This document shows positions 23,025-32,815 of a DNA stretch of 64,000 bases, piece by piece (positions within the stretch are counted from its first letter, which is position 1; each line of letters opens with the position of its first letter). This stretch comes from Edaphochlamys debaryana (taxonomy: Eukaryota > Chlorophyta > Chlorophyceae > Chlamydomonadales): contig JAEHOE010000050.1 in assembly GCA_016858145.1 (NCBI GenBank), forward strand, positions 124,001 to 188,000. The letters run 5' to 3'. The translations under genes and the position numbers were made by a program. Under the pieces are notes generated by a model that was given only the letters and a program-made list of their open reading frames with translations, did not search any database and was not told where the DNA came from.

Positions 23025-25973
23025 ATGCCGCCTCGTGCGGCTCCTGCTGCCATTCCGCGGCAGCTAGAGGTCGCGCTGCGTCGATTGCCGGAAGATGCCG
23101 AGCGCGTGGTCGGCCTCAAGCGGCCTCAGCTGACGACAGCTGAGCTGGAAAGGCTATCGACCAACCTGGAGTCGCTCTCAACACTGACAACAACACTGAC
23201 CAGGGATGCTGCAGCAACCCTCGACGTGGTGCCCGGCGGCAACCGGCTGGCCCTTTCCCTGGCGCAGCTGGTCTCCCATGCTACACGTATGGAGCTAACT
23301 GGCAGTAACGATGCTCGTTACGTGTGCGAGCACGCGGTCGCGGTTGCGGCCCTCAAGGCTGCCATGTCCGTCATGTGCTGGGCCAGGAAGCCCTTCGCGC
23401 CTGCCGCCGCCACCGAAACCGCTTTCGGCCTGCTCGAGGCTCTCCTGAAGGGCCAGGCCGTTCACGCCGGTGCAAGGCTGGCGGCTCTGGCTAGCGCAAG
23501 ACTGGCTGCGGGGGTTGAGGCAGGCGCCGCCCAGGACCGCCTCCGCCTGCGGGCTTCCGCGCTCACACAGGGGGTCCTCCCGCTGGTAGACCAGATGGCT
23601 TTACTCATCAGTAACCGCCACGATAAAGCCAGCGCTAGGGCGTTGGTGTCGGCGCTGCGCGAGAGCCGGCTGCTGGACCACTTCGGACGGCTGCAGGTGG
23701 CGCATCCCGGGTGGCAGGCCCCCACCCACGCACTCGGGGTGAAGCAGAGCCTCGCTGCCGGCGCCCTGTTCATAGCGCTCACTCACATTTATGACCCGGT
23801 GGTGCTATCGGAGGCCCCTCTGGGCGCGGACCTGGGCGGCACGCTCGGCCCCTGCGGCGTCCACGCCCTGCTGGCCCTGGGGGCGTCCACGCTGGCGGCA
23901 GCGGACGGCGGGCCCTGCGGCCTGCCGCGGAACCCGCTGCTGCTGCCCGTCATCGACGTGGGGGACATGCGCTATGAGTACGTGCTTGGCTGCGCCCTCG
24001 AGGCATCCACGTTCGTCCTCCACCTCGACCAGCGCAGCCCCCAGCGCCTCATGTCGCAGCGCGCGGCCATCCGCTGGGCGGTGCGGGTCCTGCGGCTGGC
24101 CGGCGCCTCCTGCCAAGCCGCCGCCGGCCTGTCGACTGCTGCCCCGCGGTACAAGGTCAGGGTGGACATGGGCTGGGGCGGCCGGCGGCCGGCGTCGCTG
24201 CTGTTCCGGCGGCTGCTCATGAACCCGAGCGCGGGGAGGCAGGCCGCCGCGGTGCTGTCGCAGGCGGCCGAGAGCTCTCCTCGGGCCTGGGCCGCGGAGG
24301 CTGCGCAGTCCTGGGCGCCGCTCGTGACGGCGGCAAGGCACCTGGTGGCGGCTGCCCTGCAGGCCCCTGGGCCCCTGGAGGACGAGCCCCTGGTGGAGGT
24401 CCTGGTGGAGCTGCTGGCCGCGGCAGGGGGGCCGCCCAAGGCCGAGGGAGCAGGCAAGGAGCTGGCACTCGTAGCGATTTGGTCTGGCTTCACGGGGCGA
24501 GCGAAGCCTTGTATATGCTTTGCTGTAGCGTGGGGTGCATGCGTGTGAAGTCCGGGCTGTGACTTAACACACGCCGGCTGCTTGCCCCAACCTGCCGTTG
24601 CAGGGAGAAGCTACTTTGCGGCCTTATCCCCGGCCGCCCTGCCCGCACCCATGGCGGCGGCGCTGGAGGGCGGCGTGGTGCCGCTGCTGGAGACGCTCCT
24701 CCGCGCCGCCGGGGACGACCCGGCCGGGCCCGAGGCGCACATCGCCAAGGAGCTCATAGCAAGCCCGGAGGCAGTCCGCAGCCTGGTGGACCTCCTCGTC
24801 CACAGCCCGCCCCGGCAGGCCGCGGCCTTCCTGGCCACGCTCGCCAAGCTGCTGAGGCGGACGCCGCCGGGGGCCATGCTGGTGCCGGTCTGCCTAGGCG
24901 ATGGCCCGGTGCCGCCGGGTGCGTGGCTGATGCTCGCCACCTACCTGGTACCCCGTGCGGAAAGTAACCTCCGTCTCGTGCCGCTCGCGGGCTTCATCCC
25001 GCCAGGGCCGGGGGGCCCAGAGCCCTCGGTCCCGCCAGGGCCGGGGGGCCCAGAGCCCTCGGTCCCGCCAGGGCCCGTCGACCCCTCTGCGCCCTGCTCG
25101 CCCTTGTTCGTGCTCTCCCTCGCCGCGCTGCAGCTGCTGCCCGTCGTGTCGCGGCTGACACGGGAGGCGGCGGAATTGGCCCCCGCGCAGCCCATACCAC
25201 TTGATCTGGGAGAAGCCAATTCCCCCGCTGGGAGGGTCCTAATGGGGCAGCTGGCCCTCTTGTCCGAGGTCCTGAGGCTCTCCCTGGTGCCCGACTCCAG
25301 CGGCCCTCCGCCCAAGCACTGCCTCTCCGCCGCCCTGTGCCTGCCCTTCCTGGTGGAGGAGGCGGGGGCGGTGCCGCTGCTGGGGGCCCTCCTGGCCGCC
25401 CTGCTGCGGGACGGAGAGCTGCCGGGGGTGCGGCCCCCGCTATCGGACCTTCTCGTGCCGCTGGCCGAGAGTTGCGTGGGCGTTGCTGCGGCCTACCCTG
25501 AGCGGGTGCGAGGAGTGGCAGGCAGCGTCAGATCCGAGACTGGCGGCAGCTCCGGTGCCTCTGCCTCCGCCTCCGCCGCTTGGTCCCCCGCGGCGCTCCG
25601 GCTGCTGGCGTCACGGCTGCGCGGCTCAGAACCTCAGCTGAGCGAGGAGGTGGAGGCGCTGGCGGCGAGGCTGGAGCAGCCGCCGACGACCGCAGAGCCG
25701 CCCCAAGAGGGCAGCCCTGTAGCGGCGGAGCTGGCAGCGGCGGCTGAGCGGCTTGCCGCGCTGAGGGCCGAGGTGCGGGCGGTGCTACCTCCCGCCTGCT
25801 CCAACCCCGCCTGCGTCAGCCTGGCGGGCGACAGCGAGGCGGGGCTGCGGCTGCAGCAGTGCAGCCGCTGTGGGCGGGCGTCGTACTGCTGCCGGGAGTG
25901 CCAGGTGGCGCACTGGAAGGCGGAGCACAAGGAGGCGTGCGGGGGCGGGGCCGGGGGCTCCAACATGGGTTGA
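23025..25973 (+). CDS. MYND-finger protein, tandem paralogue A
   Basis: Two exons, 23025-24453 and 24604-25973, give 932 residues. Exon 1 encodes about 476 residues of helical, Ala/Leu-rich sequence with no named domain. It has local landmarks shared with its neighbours (ALRRLPEDAERVVGLKRPQL at the N-terminus; GPCGVHALLALGAS; DGGPCGLPRNPLL). Exon 2 encodes another helical region and ends in a MYND zinc finger at residues 875-922: CSNPAC, LQQCSRCG, SYCCRECQVAHW and EHKEAC supply the Cys/His ligands. MYND fingers bind proline-rich peptides in partner proteins. The intron starts with GC (CAG|gcaagg) and is phase 1, as in paralogue C. Residues encoded by 25000-25070 contain a duplicated 11-residue unit, PPGPGGPEPSV. 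Exon 2 is almost identical to that of paralogue B, but exon 1 is strongly diverged. No SET domain is present, so it is not an SMYD methyltransferase. Confidence 0.88.
24997..25069 (+). repeat. 33-bp in-frame tandem repeat (x2) encoding PPGPGGPEPSV, paralogue A
   Basis: Two exact copies of CCGCCAGGGCCGGGGGGCCC plus 13 further bases, followed by the start of a third (PPGPVDPS). The same array is at about 29923-29996 in paralogue B and is missing from paralogue C. Confidence 0.85.
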
Positions 25974-27968
25974 GCACAGTGCGCGGGGACTGCATGCGGG
26001 GAGCACTATCGGGCAAGAGGACGCGGCTGCCTGGGCGTTCTATGGCGATGAGGCCGCTGGGGCCGCGGCGGTAGCGGCTCTTCAGCGTACTGGTTGAGTT
26101 TCATTAGGAGTTGCAATTCCTGCTGGGACCATGGGACCATGGCATGGGGGGGGGTCCGGCTGGTAGATGAGGACAGTGGGGAACTGCAGCGAAGCGGAGT
26201 GACAGTCGAGAGAGTGGGCGGGGAAGGTGGTTGGAAGCTTGGGTAGGAGATGGCTCCACAGGGCAAGGTGTCCGGGGCATGAGCGCAAGGTCGAGCGCGA
26301 TGGCGGCTGGGCTCGGGGGAGTCGAGCTTGTGTTTGCTCTACCGGTGGGTTTGTGTGTTGAAGGCCTCTTGCTGTCTGCTGGTGTTGCTTCAATGCTTCC
26401 GCTCGCAGCTCTTGGGTTGGCTCGCCCCTTCAGGGGCAAGACAGGGCTTTTGGGGTCTAAGGCACCCCCCGCCCTTAGTTTAATTCGTCCCGGATCTGAG
26501 TTTAATTCGCCCGCCGGGACGAGATGGGGGAGCGAGATTAGAAGTCTCAGCCGTATGAATAGGTCGTGGACGGCGGCGCAGGCGCGGCGGTATGGGTAGT
26601 GCAAAGGCCGCGATTTCCCGCGCAAGTATAAGCGATCCGCCGTTTTGGTCTGGCGGCCGCGAGCGCTGTTGCGAACTGCCTCGCAAGAGGCAACCGGTTG
26701 TATACGCTGTGTCCGCCCGATAGCGTTATCCTATTTGGCTGTGAAAAAGTTTGCCTGGATGGCCGCATGTCCGCCGTCGCGACCATACTTTGCGAACGGC
26801 GCCGACGACGCTAGAGCATAAAACAGGCTCACTGTTGTGATTGCGAAGCACAACTGTAGGACTGCAGCCATCTTCCCCCACAGCTTTCCCATCCCATCCC
26901 GCCACGTCTCATGCGGCTGTGTTTATTTCTCGGGGGGCGAGCCCACCTCGCTGCGCAGCAGGACGTTTGCTCCGGAAGCTGAAGGGAGTTCAAGCCCTCT
27001 GAACGGGGAGGTGCTGACACCTGTGCATGTCTTGGAGCCGCCGGTTGTTGCCTGCTGTCCCTTCCCTGGGAGAGCCCAGGTAGCAGAGGGATAGAGCGGA
27101 GTCCTTAACAAGGGTGGGCTGCTCGCGGCGGGCATGGCGTTGGCCATGTTGCGAGGAACGGTGTGGTTGGCAAACAGTTGCAGCCTGGTTGAGGCACTAT
27201 CTGCTGTCCCTACGGGCTTCAATGCGTGCGGGCCGTCCCATGCATGCGGGACTACAGTAGCTTGCAGTGTTTGCTAGGGCTGCGCGTTCATCCCCTTCCT
27301 GTCCCATTATGTTGCTACGGGCGCCCCCGCGGTGGGGTGCTGAGTCTTTAAGGCTGCTGGAGCTGTCCGTACAGGGCTCAGAGGAGCGCCGCCGGCTGGC
27401 TCTGTGTCCGCACTGGCCCCCTGTTGAAGCGTCGCGATGCACTTTTGCAGTGGGCCTGGAGCTTGCTCCCCCGACTCCCCAGACGCCATGCTTACGGCAC
27501 TGGGCAGTGTTTACACGGCGTGCCTTGGGCATCCCAGCCGCAACGGCCAGCAGAGGGATCTGCCGTCGTGCCTTGGCTTCCAGGCACGAGTGGCAAGGGT
27601 TTTAAGCAAAGCGCTATGCAAGGGTAAGCATGTCAGCGAAGTCCTGCATCTGCTGGCGTTCTAGATAGCTAGATTGACGGTGTGGACAGTAAGTCAGCAC
27701 GGGCTGGCACTGAAGGGCCGCCGTGCCCACGCCTTGTCGCTTGGCGGCACCTGGCGGCACGCCAGATCTGGCGCCACTGCGAGATCGGGACGCCCATACC
27801 GGGCTGCTTAACGCACTGCTGTAATAGACGCCCCAATTGCGTAGTGTCACAGCCTTTTTAGCGCACATTCACCATGGGGAGCTAGACTTTACTCATAGGC
27901 CAGCAACATCGGACACAGCATCTTGCAGCTCGGGACCGCTTGCAACCTGCGCTTGCTTCCATGTAGCG
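25974..27968 (+). other. Spacer A-B of the tandem array
   Basis: No gene is supported. It is colinear with the next spacer (30965-32815) in several blocks: the first 40 bp after the stop codon; GTGACAGTCGAGAG near 26200 and 31144; CCCTTCCCTGGGAGAGCC near 27060 and 31430; and GCCAGATCTGGCGCC near 27765 and 32630. The duplicated unit therefore includes its flanks. Confidence 0.6.
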
Positions 27969-30964
27969 ATGCCGCTACAAGCAGCCTTACAACTCCCGCA
28001 GAATGTCCGGGAGGCGCTGCGCCGCTTGCCGATACTCGCGGAACGCCTCCTCGGCCTCAAGCTCCCACAGCTAACCCTCGCCGAGCTCACGCAGCTGGGC
28101 ACCTCCTTGGGATCTGTGTTTGGATTCTTGCACGATGGACCACCATCCGCTACGGTCGGGGTGCTCGAGGCGATGGCAAAGGCTGCTCAGCGCAACATCG
28201 CCGTGGGCCGCTCGTGGGACTGGTGGCGTTCGCATGTCGCTTGGACGTCAACGGCAGCAGCGGGCTCCGAGAGGAGCGCCTGCACCGGATCGCGCTCAAG
28301 TTGCTCTCGGTGGGCGGCCACCTACTAATGGTTCGGGCGGGCGCCGCGGTGGCCGCAAAGGGCGTCGCGGCCGACCTCGCGTGGTCAGTCCTGAAGGGGC
28401 AGACCCTGCAGGCCGCTGCTAAGCAGTTGGCAGCGGCCGCTGCGGTGCTGGCGTCGCCGGAGCAGCAGGCGGGGCTCTCGGCGGACAGCCTGGGCCGGTT
28501 CCGACTGCGGGCCGGGGAGGTGGCCCGCTCAGTGACCCTCCTTGCCGTCGCCATCGGCGACGTCGTAAATTCACAGCAGGACCGCGCCCTGGCGGAGGCG
28601 CTGCTGACGGCCCTGCGCGAGAGCCGCCTGCTGCAGCACACGGGCCGGCTGCTGCTGTTGCTGCCGCCGCCGCCGCCGGGGCCCGGAGGCGAGGCCGCAC
28701 CCCAGGGCTTGGCGGCCGAGCAGGCTACGGCATACATGAACATAAGCAGTCTGGTATGGGCGCTTTCTCTATTCGCGGAACTCACCGGACGCTTCCCGAG
28801 CCTCGAGCTGCCGTCCCTGCTGGGCCCCTGCGGCCTGCACGCCCTGCTGGCCCTGGGGGCGTCCACTCTGGCGGCAGCGGACGGGGGGCCCCGCGGGCTG
28901 CCGCGGGACCCGCTGCTCGGGGCCGTGACCGTGTCCGAGGGCCGTTACCCATGCGTCACGGGGGCTGGCATGCGCACGTACGTGCATGCCCTGATGGCCG
29001 AGAAGACTAGCACGGCCCCCTCGCTCTCGCCCCGCGCGCGCACCCGCCTGCTCGTGCGGCTGCTGCAGCTGGCCGGAGCGTCGGCACGGGCGGCGCGTGG
29101 GGCCATGGTTCCCGCACCAGACGGGAGGCTGAGGGTGGACCTGAGCTGGGGCGGCGGGCGGCGGCGGGGCTCCCAGGAGTTTGCCCGGCTGCTGCCGCCC
29201 AAAGACATTGGTGTGGTTGCTGTGACCGCAGTCGCTGAGCTCACGTCTGCCTCGGCCGTGTCCCGGCGGGCGTGGGCGGCCGAGGCCCCCGCCCTCCTGG
29301 CGCCGCTCTTCACCAGCGCACGGCACTGCGTGGAGGCGCTGTTGCGGCCAGAGGCCGGCATGGCGGGGGCCGTGGCGAACCTGCTCACGCACGTCGCACG
29401 GCCCCTGCTTCGCCAAGCACCGAGTAGGTAGTCCCAAGTTTGCTTCAGCCTTCAGTACCCCAGTCTCCTGCCCATGCCCCGTCGCCGTCTGTGCCTTCCT
29501 TACACCCCTCCTCCCTCTCTTGTCCAACGTCTGGCAGGGTACACGCTCCACGTGTCCCCATCCAGCCTGCCCGCACCCATGGCGGCGGCGCTGGAGGGCG
29601 GCGTGGTGCCGCTGCTGGAGACGCTCCTCCGCGCCGCCGGGGACGACCCGGCCGGGCCCGAGGCACAGATGACAGCAGCGATGCTCTCTGAGGAGGCAGG
29701 CCGCAGCCTGGTCGCGGTGCTGGCCCACAGCCCGCCCCGCCAGGCCGCGGCCTTCCTGGCCACACTCGCCAAGCTGCTGAGGCGGACGCCGCCGGGGGCC
29801 ATGCTGGTGCCGGTCTGCCTAGGCGATGGCCCGGTGCCGCCGGGTGCGTGGCTGATGCTCGCCACCTACCTGGTACCCCGTGCGGAAAGTAACCTCCGTC
29901 TCGTGCCGCTCGCGGGCTTCATCCCGCCAGGGCCGGGGGGCCCAGAGCCCTCGGTCCCGCCAGGGCCGGGGGGCCCAGAGCCCTCGGTCCCGCCAGGGCC
30001 CGTCGACCCCTCTGCGCCCTGCTCGCCCTTGTTCGTGCTCTCCCTCGCCGCGCTGCAGCTGCTGCCCGTCGTGTCGCGGCTGACCCGGGAGGCGGCGCAG
30101 CTGGCGGGGGCGCAAGCCCCGCCGGCGGAGACCATGGCGGCACGGGCAGCGGCCGGGGGCCGCTTGGGGGCGGCCGGCCAAGGAGGGGAAGAGGCCGATG
30201 ACAGGAGGCCTGGCCTCATGTATGTGCTCATGGAGACCCAGCTCGATCTCCTGGCAGGGGCCCGGCGGCCCGCAGGGGTAGGAGGGAGTGCGGATCCCGC
30301 GGTCCTGACCCACGTCTCCGCTTCCAGGTCCGCGCCCTTCCTGGTGGAGGAGGCGGCGGCGGTGCCGCTGCTGGGGGCCCTCCTGGCCGCCCTGCTGCGG
30401 GACGGAGAGCTGCCGGGGGTGCGGCCCCCGCTATCGGACCTTCTCGTGCCGCTGGCCGAGAGTTGCGTGGGCGTTGCTGCGGCCTACCCTGAGCGGGTGC
30501 GTGGGGAGGGAGGCAGCGGCAGCTCCGGCGCTGGCGGCAGCTCAGGCGCCTCTGCCTCCGCCTCCGCCGCTTGGTCCCCCGCGGCGCTCCGGCTGCTGGC
30601 ATCACGGCTGCGCGGCTCTGAGCCCCAGCTGAGCGAGGAGGTGGAGGCGCTGGCGGCGAGGCTGGAGCAGCCGCCGCCGACCGCAGAGCCGCCCCAAGAG
30701 GGCAGCCCCATAGCGGCTGAGCTGGCGGCGGCGGCTGAGCGGCTTGCCGCGCTGAGGGCCGAGGTGCGGGCGGTGCTACCTCCCGCCTGCTCCAACCCCG
30801 CCTGCGTCAGCCTGGCGGGCGACAGCGAGGCGGGGCTGCGGCTGCAGCAGTGCAGCCGCTGTGGGCGGGCGTCGTACTGCTGCCGGGAGTGCCAGGTGGC
30901 GCACTGGAAGGCGGGTCACAAGGAGGCGTGCGGGGGCGGGGGCGGGGGCTCCAACATGGGTTGA
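27969..30964 (+). CDS. MYND-finger protein, tandem paralogue B, with a 2-nt frameshift in exon 1 (possible pseudogene)
   Basis: Exons 27969-29423 and 29538-30964. The start aligns with paralogue C (MPLQAALQLPQNV against MPALQLPQNV). The N-terminal frame runs about 80 codons, to near 28205, where the copy has two more bases than C (GTGGGCCGCTCGTGGGACTG against GTGGGGCTTGCCCGACTG). The homologous sequence then continues in another frame (LVAFACRLDVNG) to the exon end. The exons total 2882 nt, 2 more than a multiple of 3, as expected. The intron is phase 1 and has a GT donor (CGA|gtaggt), whereas A and C have GC. Exon 2 is intact and nearly identical to A, including the MYND finger (CSRCGRASYCC, HWKAGHKEAC). 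Either the gene is a young pseudogene or the insertion is a sequence error. Confidence 0.75.
29923..29996 (+). repeat. 33-bp in-frame tandem repeat (x2), paralogue B
   Basis: Same two-unit PPGPGGPEPSV-coding repeat as in paralogue A. It lies inside a block of about 320 bp that is identical between A (24842-25160) and B. Confidence 0.85.
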
Positions 30965-31936
30965 GCACAGTGCGCGGGGACTGCATGCGGGGAGCACTAT
31001 CGGAAGGAAGGGAGAGAGTAGAATTGGCTACCCGGCGCAGTGTGCTTATAAAGCCACTGGGGGCGCGGCGGTAGTGGCTCTTCAACCTACCGGTCAATCG
31101 GTCACTAATTGGAGATCGAGGACGAAATGCGCCTGAAAGCTGAGTGACAGTCGAGAGCGTGAGAGGGGAAGGCTGTTGGGGACTGCGATAGCAGTTGGCT
31201 GTGTCATGACCGACGGCAGTCCTTGGCACGCGGGCAGGGTGGAGGGCGATGGCGGCCGGGTTCTGAGGAGACGAGGCGGTAGTTCGTTCTCGCGGTAGGG
31301 TTGTGTGTTGCTCGCTGCGGAGTCCTGAGCTTGGGGCTGCTCGGGAAGCTGAACCGAGCTTAAGCCCACTGTACGAGGGGTTGCGGACACTTGTGCATGT
31401 CTCAGAGCATCCGCTTGTTGCGTGCTGTCCCTTCCCTGGGAGAGCCAAGATAGCAGGGGGGTAGAGCGGAATCCTTGTAGGTTGGCTGCTCAGGCATGGC
31501 ATGCTGCGAGGAACGGCTTTGTTGGCCGGTGAGTACACGAATACCGGTACTGGACACGAGGCGCTGCCCAATTGGTCTTCTGTTTGCTACGGCCGCATGC
31601 CTCTTGTGTGTGTCGATCAGGGCTTCAGGAAGCTGGGGCGGTAGGTGCACCTGCAGGGCGTGTCTGGTTTTGCGCCGTCAAAGCCAGGTGTACGCACCTT
31701 GGTCGCAGGAGTGGCTTCAGTGCTTGCGGGCCGTCTGCTGCATGGAGTGCTGGCGGCGCCCTGGACAGGGGCACGGCCCTGAAGTGCTTTTGGTGGTTGC
31801 TGGGGCTGTCCGCTCATGGCCTTGCTGCCCAGTCATGTTGCTACGGGCTCCGTCCCCCCGGCACGCGGTGGGTTCGTGAGTCGGAAGGGTGCTTGAGCTG
31901 TAGAGAGCTCAGAGGAGCGCCTCTGTTGTTGTTGTT

Positions 31937-31983
31937 ACACGGACAGGGTTGTCAGCCGTGACCTCCGATACGGGCCGTAGGCC
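31937..31983 (+). repeat. Dispersed 47-bp element, copy 1
   Basis: ACACGGACAGG-N4-TCAGCCGTGACCT-N4-TACGGGCCGTRGGCC. The second copy is at 54765-54811, ungapped, with 38 of 47 positions the same. Confidence 0.7.
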
Positions 31984-32087
31984 AGAGGGATGTGCGTCCA
32001 GCAAAAGCGCAAACAGGGTCAGCGGAATCCAGCCTTGCCCAGGAGCACGGCATGGGGCAGGCAACTACTGAGCGCCCAAGCAACCCA

Positions 32088-32282
32088 TAACGACCTGTGA
32101 CACTCGCCATCCACCGCGCTACAACAGAGCCGCCACTCCCGCCAGCAGGCAGCAGCCTCCCACTCAGCAGAGCCTAACAGGCATAGTATAACAGTGGAAC
32201 TGCGTCAGGCGCCTCAAATAGCGTTCTCTAACGACCTATGACACTCGCCATCAGGCCTAACAGGCATTATATAACAGCGGAA
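32088..32282 (+). repeat. Imperfect direct repeats: two motifs, each present twice
   Basis: TAACGACCTRTGACACTCGC occurs at 32088 and 32229. CCTAACAGGCAT followed by TATAACAG and GGAAC occurs at 32173 and 32256. The order is 1-2-1-2, as after a local duplication followed by a deletion. Confidence 0.8.
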
Positions 32283-32815
32283 CAGGAAGCCGACCGTCAG
32301 GACATAGTCGAGGGGGGTAGAAGGGGGCGGCACCCAGCAAACGGTGTAACCCGTCCCAAGCAGCGGCATGCTGGCCTCGACTCTGGCGGGTTCTCTGTAC
32401 CTTCGGCACTGGAGCGGCACTGGCCCGCGTACGGCACTGGGGTGGCACGTGAGCATTCCAGCCGCAGTGGGGATCTGCTGTCCGTGCCTACGCTTGCAGG
32501 GATGAGTGGCGAGGGTAAGCAGGTCAGCGGGCAGTTCTAGACAGCCCCGCCGCGAGCAAAGAACGACAGGGTGGACAGCAGTTCAGCGAGGGGTGGCACT
32601 CGGGCGTGCCCACACCTTGCGGGCGCGCCAGATCTGGCGCCAAGGCATTCGGCCTAAACGCACCAATGCAGTCGCCACCCGCTTGCGTTGACCCCTCGCT
32701 TCGTCAGTACTCATCCACCTATGATTTAGCTAGAGTCCAGGCAGAAACGAGCAACATCGGGAACAAACCTTTGCCGCTCTCCCGCATTGTAACCTGGGCT
32801 TGCCTCCTTGCAGTC

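Larger units (their letters stand above)
30965..32815 (+). other. Spacer B-C of the tandem array
   Basis: No gene is supported. The first part is homologous to the A-B spacer. It also holds a local imperfect duplication at 32088-32282 and a copy of a dispersed 47-bp element at 31937-31983. An open frame runs in frame into paralogue C from 32606, but the shared Met at 32816 is the better start. Confidence 0.55.
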
